A stretch of DNA of 34,447 nt from Fidelibacterota bacterium (GTDB lineage Bacteria > Fidelibacterota > Marinisomatia > Marinisomatales > JACNKV01): contig JACNKV010000035.1 of assembly GCA_014381855.1 (NCBI GenBank), forward strand, positions 87,166 through 121,612, written 5' to 3'. The position numbers were made by a program, and so were the translations under genes. Shown here piece by piece: positions 24,803 to 32,114 of this stretch. Each line of letters starts with the position of its first letter. The stretch's first letter is position 1. The notes below the pieces were generated by a model that saw only the letters and a list, made by a program, of their open reading frames with translations, searched no databases and was not told the DNA's origin.

Positions 24803-26075
24803 CTTGTTGGAGTTAGCCTGCCAATTTAATCATGAACCTGAGAAGCGTACTCAAGTAAAATATTCACCGGGATTGCATATTATTTATGGCGAAAGTAATG
24901 TCGGGAAATCTGATTTTATACGTCAGTTAACCGGGCGATACGCCGACAGGAATATCATCATCACGTCGAATGTTGAAAACTCAGCGGTTCAGGTGGCTAT
25001 GCAAAATCCTGATAACCAAATAATCAGACATACACTGGATAAAGAATTGGCATTTTCTCTTGAATGCACTTATACAAATTCGACCAAGATTCAAACCGAA
25101 CTGCACCAACTGAAGCAAGCCTTGTTGTTCGATGCTGACGAGAAACGGCATCCGTCTACGCTAAGCGGTGGCGAGAAGGAGCTTCTTAATATTGTTACAA
25201 CATTTTCTCTTCCTGCACGCGTGTATTGTATTGATGACGCTTTATCCTTTTTAAACCGAAGAAATAAGAAGAAAGTTGTGGAGTATATCCGTAATAAAAC
25301 GAAAGAAATACCCTCAATTGTTCTTTGGTTTACATCGGATATTTTTGATGTCGAATACGGAGATACTCATTGGGAATTAACCTCTTCAAATCTTCAACAA
25401 ATAGCTCTGCCCAAGGATAAAACCTGTTCTCAAATGACATTACCTTCGGGAACACTGAATATCTCCATCGAAAAACTTACGTTTGGATATTCATCTGATA
25501 GTCCGATTTTTAATAAATTTTCTTATGAATTGAACCATGGGCGCTGTTTGGGTGTTGTCGGTATCAACGGGTGTGGTAAATCGACATTATCCTTTTTATT
25601 GCTAAATGCGTTAAAACCTGAGTCCGGTATGATTAATATCCGGTGTAATAATCAATCGCCAAAAATAGGGTATTTAGATCAATTTCCGGAACGCATGTTA
25701 GGAGCCGAAACGCTTGAGAAATTTGTAATAGATTTGTCGGAGGCGAAACTTATCCATGAAAATGGAATAGAGAATGTCATTTCGGTGCTTGGAGAGTTTA
25801 ATATCCATTGGAATGATTACAAAGACAAACCTGGGATGGATTTACCGTGGTCTGTGTTGCGGTTATCGATGATTGTCATCTTAACGAACTGCGAATACGA
25901 CGTTGTGATTTTAGATGAACCAACATTTGGTTTCGGATGGAAACAAAAAGTAAATTTACACCGGTATTTGGGTAAGATATTTCAAAATAAGCATGGAATT
26001 ATTTTATCCCACGATTTTGATTTTGTGCATTCGTTGTGCGATGCGGAATTGACTTTAGATACAAAGTCTTCATGA
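24795..26075 (+). CDS. Fused tandem ECF-type ABC ATPase (EcfA-EcfA)
   Basis: A single 426-residue chain with two ABC ATPase domains. Domain 1 (about 1-200) has Walker A GESNVGKS (32-39), the Q-loop QNPDNQI (Gln70) typical of EcfA/CbiO, and signature LSGGE (123-127). Its Walker B ends CIDDAL, with Asp where the catalytic Glu should be, and the switch His is absent (WFTSD). Domain 2 (about 222-420) has Walker A GINGCGKS (256-263), Q-loop DQFPE (Gln296), Walker B VVILDEPT (370-377) and switch His406, but its signature region reads PWSVLRLSM. The GTG at 24795 overlaps the waaA stop; TTG at 24777 is possible. Likely partner: ecfT at 10676. Confidence 0.85.
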   Translation: MTDLLELACQFNHEPEKRTQVKYSPGLHIIYGESNVGKSDFIRQLTGRYADRNIIITSNVENSAVQVAMQNPDNQIIRHTLDKELAFSLECTYTNSTKIQTELHQLKQALLFDADEKRHPSTLSGGEKELLNIVTTFSLPARVYCIDDALSFLNRRNKKKVVEYIRNKTKEIPSIVLWFTSDIFDVEYGDTHWELTSSNLQQIALPKDKTCSQMTLPSGTLNISIEKLTFGYSSDSPIFNKFSYELNHGRCLGVVGINGCGKSTLSFLLLNALKPESGMINIRCNNQSPKIGYLDQFPERMLGAETLEKFVIDLSEAKLIHENGIENVISVLGEFNIHWNDYKDKPGMDLPWSVLRLSMIVILTNCEYDVVILDEPTFGFGWKQKVNLHRYLGKIFQNKHGIILSHDFDFVHSLCDAELTLDTKSS

Positions 26076-26132
26076 AAATAGGTTTTTATTCCCACATAAA
26101 GAATGCACAAAGAAAGTAGAAAGGTCATAAAG

Positions 26133-26157
26133 CCTGCCCGCCAGTTTGTTAGGAGGG
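26133..26157. repeat. Imperfect GC-rich palindrome in the ATPase-pgsA gap
   Basis: Within the 176-base gap 26076-26251, CCTGCCCGCC (26133-26142) is followed after nine bases by GGAGGG (26152-26157), pairing with CCCGCC except for one mismatch. It looks like a decayed relative of the palindrome at 17407. The same gap has a direct repeat TAAAAATGGA at 26173-26182 and 26193-26202. No gene is visible in the gap. Confidence 0.45.
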
Positions 26158-26251
26158 TTTGAAAATATTTAATAAAAATGGAAGGGCGAGAGTAAAAATG
26201 GACAGAAGCAAGATTAATCCATACTCAGAGTTCTACGCCCAAAGATGACAA

Positions 26252-26830
26252 ATGACAAAAGAAATAGATAAACAAAAAGTAAAAATTACCGATCCGGAAC
26301 GCATTTTGACAGTGGCAAATATGATAAGTATGGGTAGGGCATTATTAGCAATTCCCATTATTTATACGCTCGAAAATCCGGGGATGTCCACGATTACATT
26401 TTTATTGATTGTCATTGCGGTATTGTCGGACGCGGCTGATGGATATTTTGCACGCAGAGCTCACGAAGTAACCCACCTTGGAAAGTGGCTTGATCCAATC
26501 GCGGATTTTATTGTGATTTTAGCTGTAACATCTTATTTAGTATTGGTTGGAAAATTCCCTGTTTGGTTTTTCTTTTTCTTTATTATTCGTTATGTATCCA
26601 TTGCGATTCCGGCGATTTATTTACTGAATCATACGCATTTTTTTCTGAGCGCAAATTGGTGGGGAAAATGGGCAATCGGAATATCTGCAATGGCGGTTAT
26701 ATTTCATTTGTATCCGGTCGGGACATTAGGATGGTTACCGGAAATTACATTATGGATTGCAACCGTGTTGTTGTCGATAAGCTGGTTTGGGTATATCCAA
26801 ACTCTTATCCGTAAAATACGCGCTATTTGA
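26252..26830 (+). CDS. pgsA: CDP-alcohol phosphatidyltransferase, probably PgsA
   Basis: A 192-residue membrane enzyme with the full CDP-alcohol signature: Asp60, Asp63-Gly64, Ala67-Arg68, Gly77, Asp81, Asp85. About five membrane segments follow. Since the other family member in the window (13872-14651) is coupled to psd and so makes phosphatidylserine, this one most likely makes phosphatidylglycerophosphate from CDP-diacylglycerol and glycerol-3-phosphate. Cardiolipin-type or other alcohols are possible. ftsY starts 8 bases after its stop. Confidence 0.83.
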   Translation: MTKEIDKQKVKITDPERILTVANMISMGRALLAIPIIYTLENPGMSTITFLLIVIAVLSDAADGYFARRAHEVTHLGKWLDPIADFIVILAVTSYLVLVGKFPVWFFFFFIIRYVSIAIPAIYLLNHTHFFLSANWWGKWAIGISAMAVIFHLYPVGTLGWLPEITLWIATVLLSISWFGYIQTLIRKIRAI

Positions 26831-26838
26831 TAGTGAAT

Positions 26839-27720
26839 ATGTTTAAAAAATTATTTAAAGTACTATCACGAACACGTAACACTATTACCGATGCTTTTTC
26901 GTTATTTTCGGGACGGCGGGTTTCTACCGACACTCTGGACGAGCTGGAAAGCCATCTGATCTCGGCGGATTTGGGCGTAAGTACCGTTGATGGAATCATT
27001 GATGTGATTCGCAAACATTCAAAAAGTGATTTCCTTCCAAAAGTGAAAGAATATTTGACCGGTATTTTATCGGATAACGTGCAGAAAATTGAAAATACTC
27101 CGTTAGTGATATTGGTTGTCGGTGTCAACGGGTCGGGGAAGACAACCTCCGCTGCAAAAATTGCCCAATTTTATAAAAATATGGGAAAGAATGTCTTACT
27201 GGTGGGAGCGGATACGTATCGTGCTGCGGCTGTGGAGCAGTTACGTATTTGGTCAAATCGCATTGGTATACGGTTGGTCTGCAATGAAAAGTCCCAAGAA
27301 CCGTCGGCCGTTTTGTTCGACGGATTAACTGCTGCGAAATCGATGAATGCGGATGTTGCCATCGTTGACACGGCGGGAAGGCTGCACACATCGCGGAATC
27401 TGATGGAAGAACTGAGTAAAATGTTTCGGATTGTTACGTCCCGATTCACAGAGTTTTCTGTGCAATCCATTATTACCATTGATGCAACACTCGGTCAAAA
27501 CTCACTCATTCAGGCGAAACAATTTTCTGAACACGTCCCGCTGGATGGTGCCGTACTCACCAAAATGGATGGAACGGCGAAAGGTGGCATTGTGTTCTCT
27601 TTATACAAAGAACTGCAAGTACCGGTACGTTTTATCGGAGTGGGAGAAGATTTAGAAGATTTGTACATATTCAACAAAAATGAATACATTCAAGGATTAT
27701 TTGGAGAAGAAAAATTATGA
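26839..27720 (+). CDS. ftsY: Signal recognition particle receptor FtsY
   Basis: FtsY docks SRP-ribosome complexes at the membrane for co-translational insertion. The 293 residues comprise the N domain (about 1-85) and SRP GTPase domain: G1 GVNGSGKT (95-102), GADTYRAAAVEQL, DTAGR (178-182), TKMD (242-245). There is no acidic A domain, only a short basic start, MFKKLFKVLSRTR. Upstream TTG (26827) and GTG (26833) are possible, but the ATG at 26839 gives the conserved start. Overlaps lgt by 4 bases. Confidence 0.95.
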   Translation: MFKKLFKVLSRTRNTITDAFSLFSGRRVSTDTLDELESHLISADLGVSTVDGIIDVIRKHSKSDFLPKVKEYLTGILSDNVQKIENTPLVILVVGVNGSGKTTSAAKIAQFYKNMGKNVLLVGADTYRAAAVEQLRIWSNRIGIRLVCNEKSQEPSAVLFDGLTAAKSMNADVAIVDTAGRLHTSRNLMEELSKMFRIVTSRFTEFSVQSIITIDATLGQNSLIQAKQFSEHVPLDGAVLTKMDGTAKGGIVFSLYKELQVPVRFIGVGEDLEDLYIFNKNEYIQGLFGEEKL

Positions 27721-28556
27721 TACCCGTATTATTCAAAATAGGACCGCTGTCGATTTATTCATTCGGATTTATGCTTGTGGTTGCTTTCTATTCATGCTAT
27801 TATTTGTTAACCAAAGAAATGAAACGGCTGGGGTATGATGAAAAATTAGCTTCTGATCTGGTTTTTGCAGCGGCAGTAGGAGGTATCCTTGGGTCAAAAA
27901 TATATTACCTTCTGGAAAATTTAGGTAGAGTAATTGATGACCCCATCGGCATGATATTTAGTGGAGCAGGATTAGTGTTCTTAGGCGGATTAATTGGCGG
28001 GACATTAGGTGTAACCTGGGTAATACGAAAAAACAATCTTGCCTGGTTTGAGTTTGGAGATATCGTGGCTCCGTTACTGATTCTTGGCTATGCCATCGGA
28101 CGTATTGGGTGCTTCCTTGTCGGAGATGATTATGGCTTACCTACGCACCACCCGATTGGAGTTACCTTTGAAAAAGGAATCCCACCGACAACCACGTACT
28201 CGTTTGAAACATATTACCCATGGATTGACATATCCGGGTTCGACCCGGGGGTGATTACAGTTTTACCAACGCAATTGATGGAAACAGCAATGGGATTGAT
28301 GATTTTCATTTATCTTTGGAAAAAACGCAAATCAATAACAGTAAAAGGCAGTTTGTTTTTCACGTATTTAATATTAGCTGGAGTCGAAAGATTTTTTATC
28401 GAATTTGTTCGTACAAATCCTAAATATGTTTGGTTTGGTGATTCAATGGGTTTATCCGGTGCACAATTACTGTCCGTGGTGATGATTGTTATCGGTGGGA
28501 TATTTCTTCGATATCGTTCACGCCGTGGTAATGTGGAATCGCCTGAAAAACACTAA
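27717..28556 (+). CDS. lgt: Prolipoprotein diacylglyceryl transferase
   Basis: Lgt transfers diacylglycerol from phosphatidylglycerol to the lipobox cysteine, the first step of lipoprotein maturation. The 279 residues have about seven membrane segments, FLGGLIGG (88-95), GRIGCFLVGDDYG (128-140) and VERFFIEFVR (223-232). Compared with E. coli, the His103 position is Leu89 and the Asn146 position is Cys132, while the Arg143 and Arg239 positions (Arg129, Arg225) are kept. Similar Cys variants occur in other phyla, so activity is still expected. The upstream pgsA-like gene would supply its lipid donor. Confidence 0.92.
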   Translation: MIPVLFKIGPLSIYSFGFMLVVAFYSCYYLLTKEMKRLGYDEKLASDLVFAAAVGGILGSKIYYLLENLGRVIDDPIGMIFSGAGLVFLGGLIGGTLGVTWVIRKNNLAWFEFGDIVAPLLILGYAIGRIGCFLVGDDYGLPTHHPIGVTFEKGIPPTTTYSFETYYPWIDISGFDPGVITVLPTQLMETAMGLMIFIYLWKKRKSITVKGSLFFTYLILAGVERFFIEFVRTNPKYVWFGDSMGLSGAQLLSVVMIVIGGIFLRYRSRRGNVESPEKH

Positions 28557-28576
28557 AAGACTTGAGTGTGTTTTTC
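28545..28576 (+). terminator. Terminator-like hairpin spanning the lgt stop
   Basis: GAAAAACACT (28545-28554) pairs with AGTG-TG-TTTTTC (28565-28576): a ten-base-pair stem with a two-base bulge and a ten-base loop, ending in a T-run. It overlaps the lgt stop codon and the GTG at 28566, which makes that codon an unlikely start for the next gene. The stem is AT-rich, so strength is uncertain. Confidence 0.5.
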
Positions 28577-28607
28577 TAAATTAATTCATGTTAACACAAA
28601 GATACTT

Positions 28608-31600
28608 GTGAAGAGATTTGGTGGTAATTTTCTTTTACTAATTAATTTATTATTTGCCGTAGACGTTGGAATTATAACGGATACACTGTCAGTTACTTCG
28701 GAATATTACACGATTCCGCTAAGTAAACAATTTATTCTTGAACCGTTGCTAAAACTAAAATGCAGCAACAATAAAATACCAGATTATACCTTAGATAAAC
28801 TACAAGGGGTATTGAAATTTGATAAACCTCAAGAACGGTATACGTGCATTATAAAGTATAGGTTCTTGATTAATCCACCACCTATTCAAGTTGGCCCTCA
28901 GATATTATCTCTTCCATTGGTGGATGCTCTCTCGATCGACAGTCTGCATTTCGAAAAAAGACAGCAATCGTACAAGAATAAACCAAATTCCACAACTCTG
29001 ATTTCGACAGGAACAGTATTTCGCTCTGTGGAAGTATCTCCATTTGGCGGTACGGACTTTACCGGTGGACTTCAGTTGCAGGTGCAAGGCAAGTTGACTC
29101 ACAACATGGATGTTACCGGTGTGCTTTCCGATAGAAATCTTTCTATACAACCGGAGGGGACGACGCAGTCTCTGGACGAAATAGATAAGATATATTTGAG
29201 AGTCGGTCATCCAAAATTTGAAATTCTTGCCGGTGATGTTGTTTTTAATGAACGCTTGGGATTATTTTATTCAATAAACAGAAAGTTAAATGGACTTACC
29301 GGTGAATTCCACAATGGTCATTGGAGGAGCTCTGCAGTATTTGCCAGATCAGAAGGCACTTATTTTAAAAAACTTTTCACCGGAATCGAAGGTAAACAGG
29401 GACCGTATTATTTCACATCCGAAGATGGAAATAGAAACATCGTTGTTCAAGCGGGGACAGAACAAGTTTGGCTGGATGGGGAGCGGCTCATCCGTGGAGA
29501 AACCCAAGATTATACGATGGATTATATGATGGGAGAACTAACGTTTACACCGAAACGACTTATCCATTTTGATTCGGAGATTTTTGTGGAATATCAATAT
29601 TCTGATTTTCGATATAACCAACAAGTAATGGGGGCAACAGTAACGTATTCGTCGGGAAAAAAGGGGAAATATACTTTGTCCTGGTTTCGCGAGAATGACG
29701 TGTTTACGATAAAATCTTCGGGGTTTACATCCGAAGAACTTGAGGTGTTGGAACTGACAGGAGATGGAAAAATCCAATTATCGGGTGCGACCGAAGATGA
29801 AACCGGGCATTATATTATGGTAGATTCAATATTTGTCTACGCGCCGGATGCAATCGGAACCCACTATTCCGTAAATTATTTTCAGAATCAACAAACCGGA
29901 ACTTATCGGCGGAAGATCAGCGAAAACGGAGATTTGTACTTTGAATATATTCCTGAAAATGATCGAATATTATTGATGAACGACGTCGATCTTTACACGC
30001 CATATCGTCAAATTCAAACGCCGGAAAGTCATGACCTTTTTCAAACAATGGCGTCGTGGAATATAGAATCTATTGGCAATCTTGAGCTTGAGGTGGCGCT
30101 GTCCGGTAAGGACAAAAACACGATTTCTACCATTGATGACAACGACAATTTTGGATTGGGGCATCATATACGTTTTCTTAGCAGAGATGTTTCGCTCCCC
30201 GGAGATGCCCGATTGAAAATTCGATTCTCTGACAGAAAAAAAGAAAGCAGATACCGTTCAATCCAACGAGATCAATCCGTAACATTTAATAGCGATTGGA
30301 ATATTTTACAAGATGAAAACAGTTTTGAGCATTTAATATCCGGTGGAGTAGAATTATCTGCTGACAGCTTGGGGAGTTTAAGTGCAGATTGGAATGAACT
30401 TGTGTTGGGGGAGACTCGTCGAAAACGCCTGAAGTCAGATCTAGCTTTGACGTTGAAATATATTCCTGAGATGAGTGCATCGGTGAATCAGGTAACGACA
30501 GATTCTTGGACATTTTTTCAACATAGCGGAAAACTTCTTATGTTCGACGGTAAATTTCATCCCTATATTTCATTTGACGGAGAAAGGCAAACAAACCGGT
30601 ATCGATACGACCATACATCCGGTGGAATTCGATGGGATACAAAAAAAGGTAAACTGTCTATGGGAGTTGGGAAGCGTACAGACTGGAGTGACTCTAAAGA
30701 AACCGGATTGGAATTAACAAATACCGGAGTTTTCGGAGAATTGGATTGGGATGGAAAAACACGAAGCGGCTGGAAGCAACGTATCGTGTTTCGCCGACGG
30801 ATATTAAACAATTTGATGGATGGAGTAAATAAATCATTCAATCTTGGACAGCTGAATATCGGATATATTTCTTCAACGACACCAATCCATTGGGACCTTC
30901 AGGCAAAGATGGAAGAAACGTTTGTTGAAAGCAGAGCCGTCGTTTACGATTCTGTCGGGAGCGGATTGGGCACACATCGTTATGATGAAGATTTGAAAGA
31001 GTATATCCCGGATCTACATGGTTCATTTATCGCGTATACGGTGCTGACGGGTGTTCGTGAACCGACGACACACATTAACGGGACACAGAAATTATTAATC
31101 GATTTGAGAAAAACATCATGGACGAAATTTCACCCGATAAAATTACGATTAACCGGGACGATGGATTATCAGGGGAAAGGTGTTCGATCTGATTATCTTA
31201 TCTCGCCAACATTAATGAACGAAAATATTACACGATCTCGGTGGAATCTCCGTCAGGAGTTGGATTACCGTCCGAAAAGGTCTTCCCGAAGAATTCGGCA
31301 ATGGACATTGCTCATCAATGATTTGAACGGGTTGGACCCGCGTGGAAATGATTTGCGTCTTGAAAAGGAAATTGGTGTAGAATTCTTTGAACCTATCGCA
31401 TCAGGATTACAGACAATTATCCGTATCGACCGGCATCGATTTGATGTTTCATCAGAGTTTTCAGAATTGCGAAATCGTGACGGCGAGGGAACTTGGATCG
31501 AAGCCGGACTTAAACATAAATCCTCATCAAAAGGTCAAATGGATGCGGTGATTCTTGCGGGCTCAGAAACAGGGACGATGATGTATGGGGAGTTTACGGC

Positions 31601-31883
31601 ACGTTCTTACGGAATTCGATGGGACAGTGTATGGTTTTTAGGAAAGACCGGGCGCTTGCAAATCCGTACCGAATGGAATAACGTAAAGGAAGTAGATGGA
31701 GCGAAAACCATTCCTCCGGAAGCTTTGAACGGCTTGCCCATTGGGACATCTTTCCGTTCGACGATTCAGTCATACATTATGTTCGGGGATCATTTATCGT
31801 TAAATATATCTCTAAATTATTTGGATGATCAGCGGTATGATAGGTTTGTTTCAATGTCTGCTGAGCTGCGGGCAAATTTGTAA
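28608..31883 (+). CDS. SprA-related outer-membrane/surface beta-barrel protein, short form
   Basis: A 1091-residue exported protein. The first 20 or so residues (KRFGGNFLLLINLLFAV) form a signal peptide. Residues about 130-340 resemble the N-terminal part of SprA/Sov, the type IX secretion outer-membrane translocon: LSDRNLSIQPEGTTQSLDEI (173-192) with DKIYL directly after, AGDVVFNE, GKQGPYYFTSEDG, and GTEQVWLDGERLIRG (283-297) followed by a DYxxDYxxGELTFTPKRLI pattern. The remainder is aromatic-rich with alternating polar strands, consistent with a beta-barrel. SprA is about 2400 residues, so this is under half length. GTG at 28608 is preferred over GTG at 28566, which sits in a hairpin. Function as a translocon is unproven. 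Confidence 0.8.
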   Translation: MKRFGGNFLLLINLLFAVDVGIITDTLSVTSEYYTIPLSKQFILEPLLKLKCSNNKIPDYTLDKLQGVLKFDKPQERYTCIIKYRFLINPPPIQVGPQILSLPLVDALSIDSLHFEKRQQSYKNKPNSTTLISTGTVFRSVEVSPFGGTDFTGGLQLQVQGKLTHNMDVTGVLSDRNLSIQPEGTTQSLDEIDKIYLRVGHPKFEILAGDVVFNERLGLFYSINRKLNGLTGEFHNGHWRSSAVFARSEGTYFKKLFTGIEGKQGPYYFTSEDGNRNIVVQAGTEQVWLDGERLIRGETQDYTMDYMMGELTFTPKRLIHFDSEIFVEYQYSDFRYNQQVMGATVTYSSGKKGKYTLSWFRENDVFTIKSSGFTSEELEVLELTGDGKIQLSGATEDETGHYIMVDSIFVYAPDAIGTHYSVNYFQNQQTGTYRRKISENGDLYFEYIPENDRILLMNDVDLYTPYRQIQTPESHDLFQTMASWNIESIGNLELEVALSGKDKNTISTIDDNDNFGLGHHIRFLSRDVSLPGDARLKIRFSDRKKESRYRSIQRDQSVTFNSDWNILQDENSFEHLISGGVELSADSLGSLSADWNELVLGETRRKRLKSDLALTLKYIPEMSASVNQVTTDSWTFFQHSGKLLMFDGKFHPYISFDGERQTNRYRYDHTSGGIRWDTKKGKLSMGVGKRTDWSDSKETGLELTNTGVFGELDWDGKTRSGWKQRIVFRRRILNNLMDGVNKSFNLGQLNIGYISSTTPIHWDLQAKMEETFVESRAVVYDSVGSGLGTHRYDEDLKEYIPDLHGSFIAYTVLTGVREPTTHINGTQKLLIDLRKTSWTKFHPIKLRLTGTMDYQGKGVRSDYLISPTLMNENITRSRWNLRQELDYRPKRSSRRIRQWTLLINDLNGLDPRGNDLRLEKEIGVEFFEPIASGLQTIIRIDRHRFDVSSEFSELRNRDGEGTWIEAGLKHKSSSKGQMDAVILAGSETGTMMYGEFTARSYGIRWDSVWFLGKTGRLQIRTEWNNVKEVDGAKTIPPEALNGLPIGTSFRSTIQSYIMFGDHLSLNISLNYLDDQRYDRFVSMSAELRANL

Positions 31884-32012
31884 TAACAGATGTAAATAAT
31901 TATTGTAACTGTGCAAATAGTTAAATATATCTTGGAATTGCTAATCAATCATGATAAACTTACCGATGTATCAGTTGGTAAAACACAATGTTGGATTATT
32001 CGTCATCTAGAT
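31884..32012 (+). other. Upstream part of the gap before the C25 peptidase gene
   Basis: The 231-base gap 31884-32114 is the longest in the window and has no gene. Before the operator at 32013 it holds a TTACC/GGTAA inverted repeat (31960-31964 with 31977-31981). After it come TCTAC/GTAGA (32036-32040 with 32049-32053) and a duplicated ATGAGGAAA before the start codon. No terminator with a T-run is visible after the SprA-related gene. Confidence 0.5.
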
Positions 32013-32028
32013 TGTGAGGATAATCACA
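32013..32028. promoter_or_regulatory. Perfect CRP-type operator
   Basis: TGTGA-GGATAA-TCACA matches the 16-base CRP consensus with both five-base arms exact. Its centre (32020.5) is 94 bases before the peptidase ATG. The Crp-family fragment at 1-165 keeps the CRP residues that contact TGTGA, so it is a candidate binder; other family members in the genome could serve equally. Confidence 0.6.
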
Positions 32029-32049
32029 GCGAAATTCTACCGTAAACAG

Positions 32050-32055
32050 TAGATT
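32050..32055 (+). promoter_or_regulatory. Possible class II -10 box for the peptidase gene
   Basis: TAGATT matches TATAAT at four of six positions. If it is a -10 box (-12 to -7), the start point is 32062 and the operator centre falls at exactly -41.5, the class II CRP position, with the operator replacing the -35 element. The match is weak on its own; the spacing is what makes it interesting. Confidence 0.35.
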
Positions 32056-32114
32056 ACAGCGTCTTACTCCGTAGAGGTAACAACATTCACGAATGAGGAA
32101 ATGAGGAAAATTAA

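Noticed and set aside
26076..26251. Small RNA or riboswitch before pgsA
   Set aside because: Only an imperfect palindrome and a ten-base direct repeat are visible; no known motif or covariation evidence is available.
28608..31883. Calling the 1091-residue protein SprA itself
   Set aside because: It is less than half the length of SprA and only the N-terminal motif series is recognisable.
31903..31931. Sigma-70-like promoter TTGTAA-17 bases-TATATC upstream of the peptidase gene
   Set aside because: Both boxes match only four of six positions in AT-rich DNA, and it lies over 180 bases from the start, upstream of the operator. The class II arrangement at 32013-32055 explains the region better.
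32011..32029. Resemblance of ATTGTGAGGATAA to the lac operator core
   Set aside because: The symmetric arms fit the CRP consensus exactly, whereas the lac-type match is one-sided, and no LacI-family regulator is in the window.
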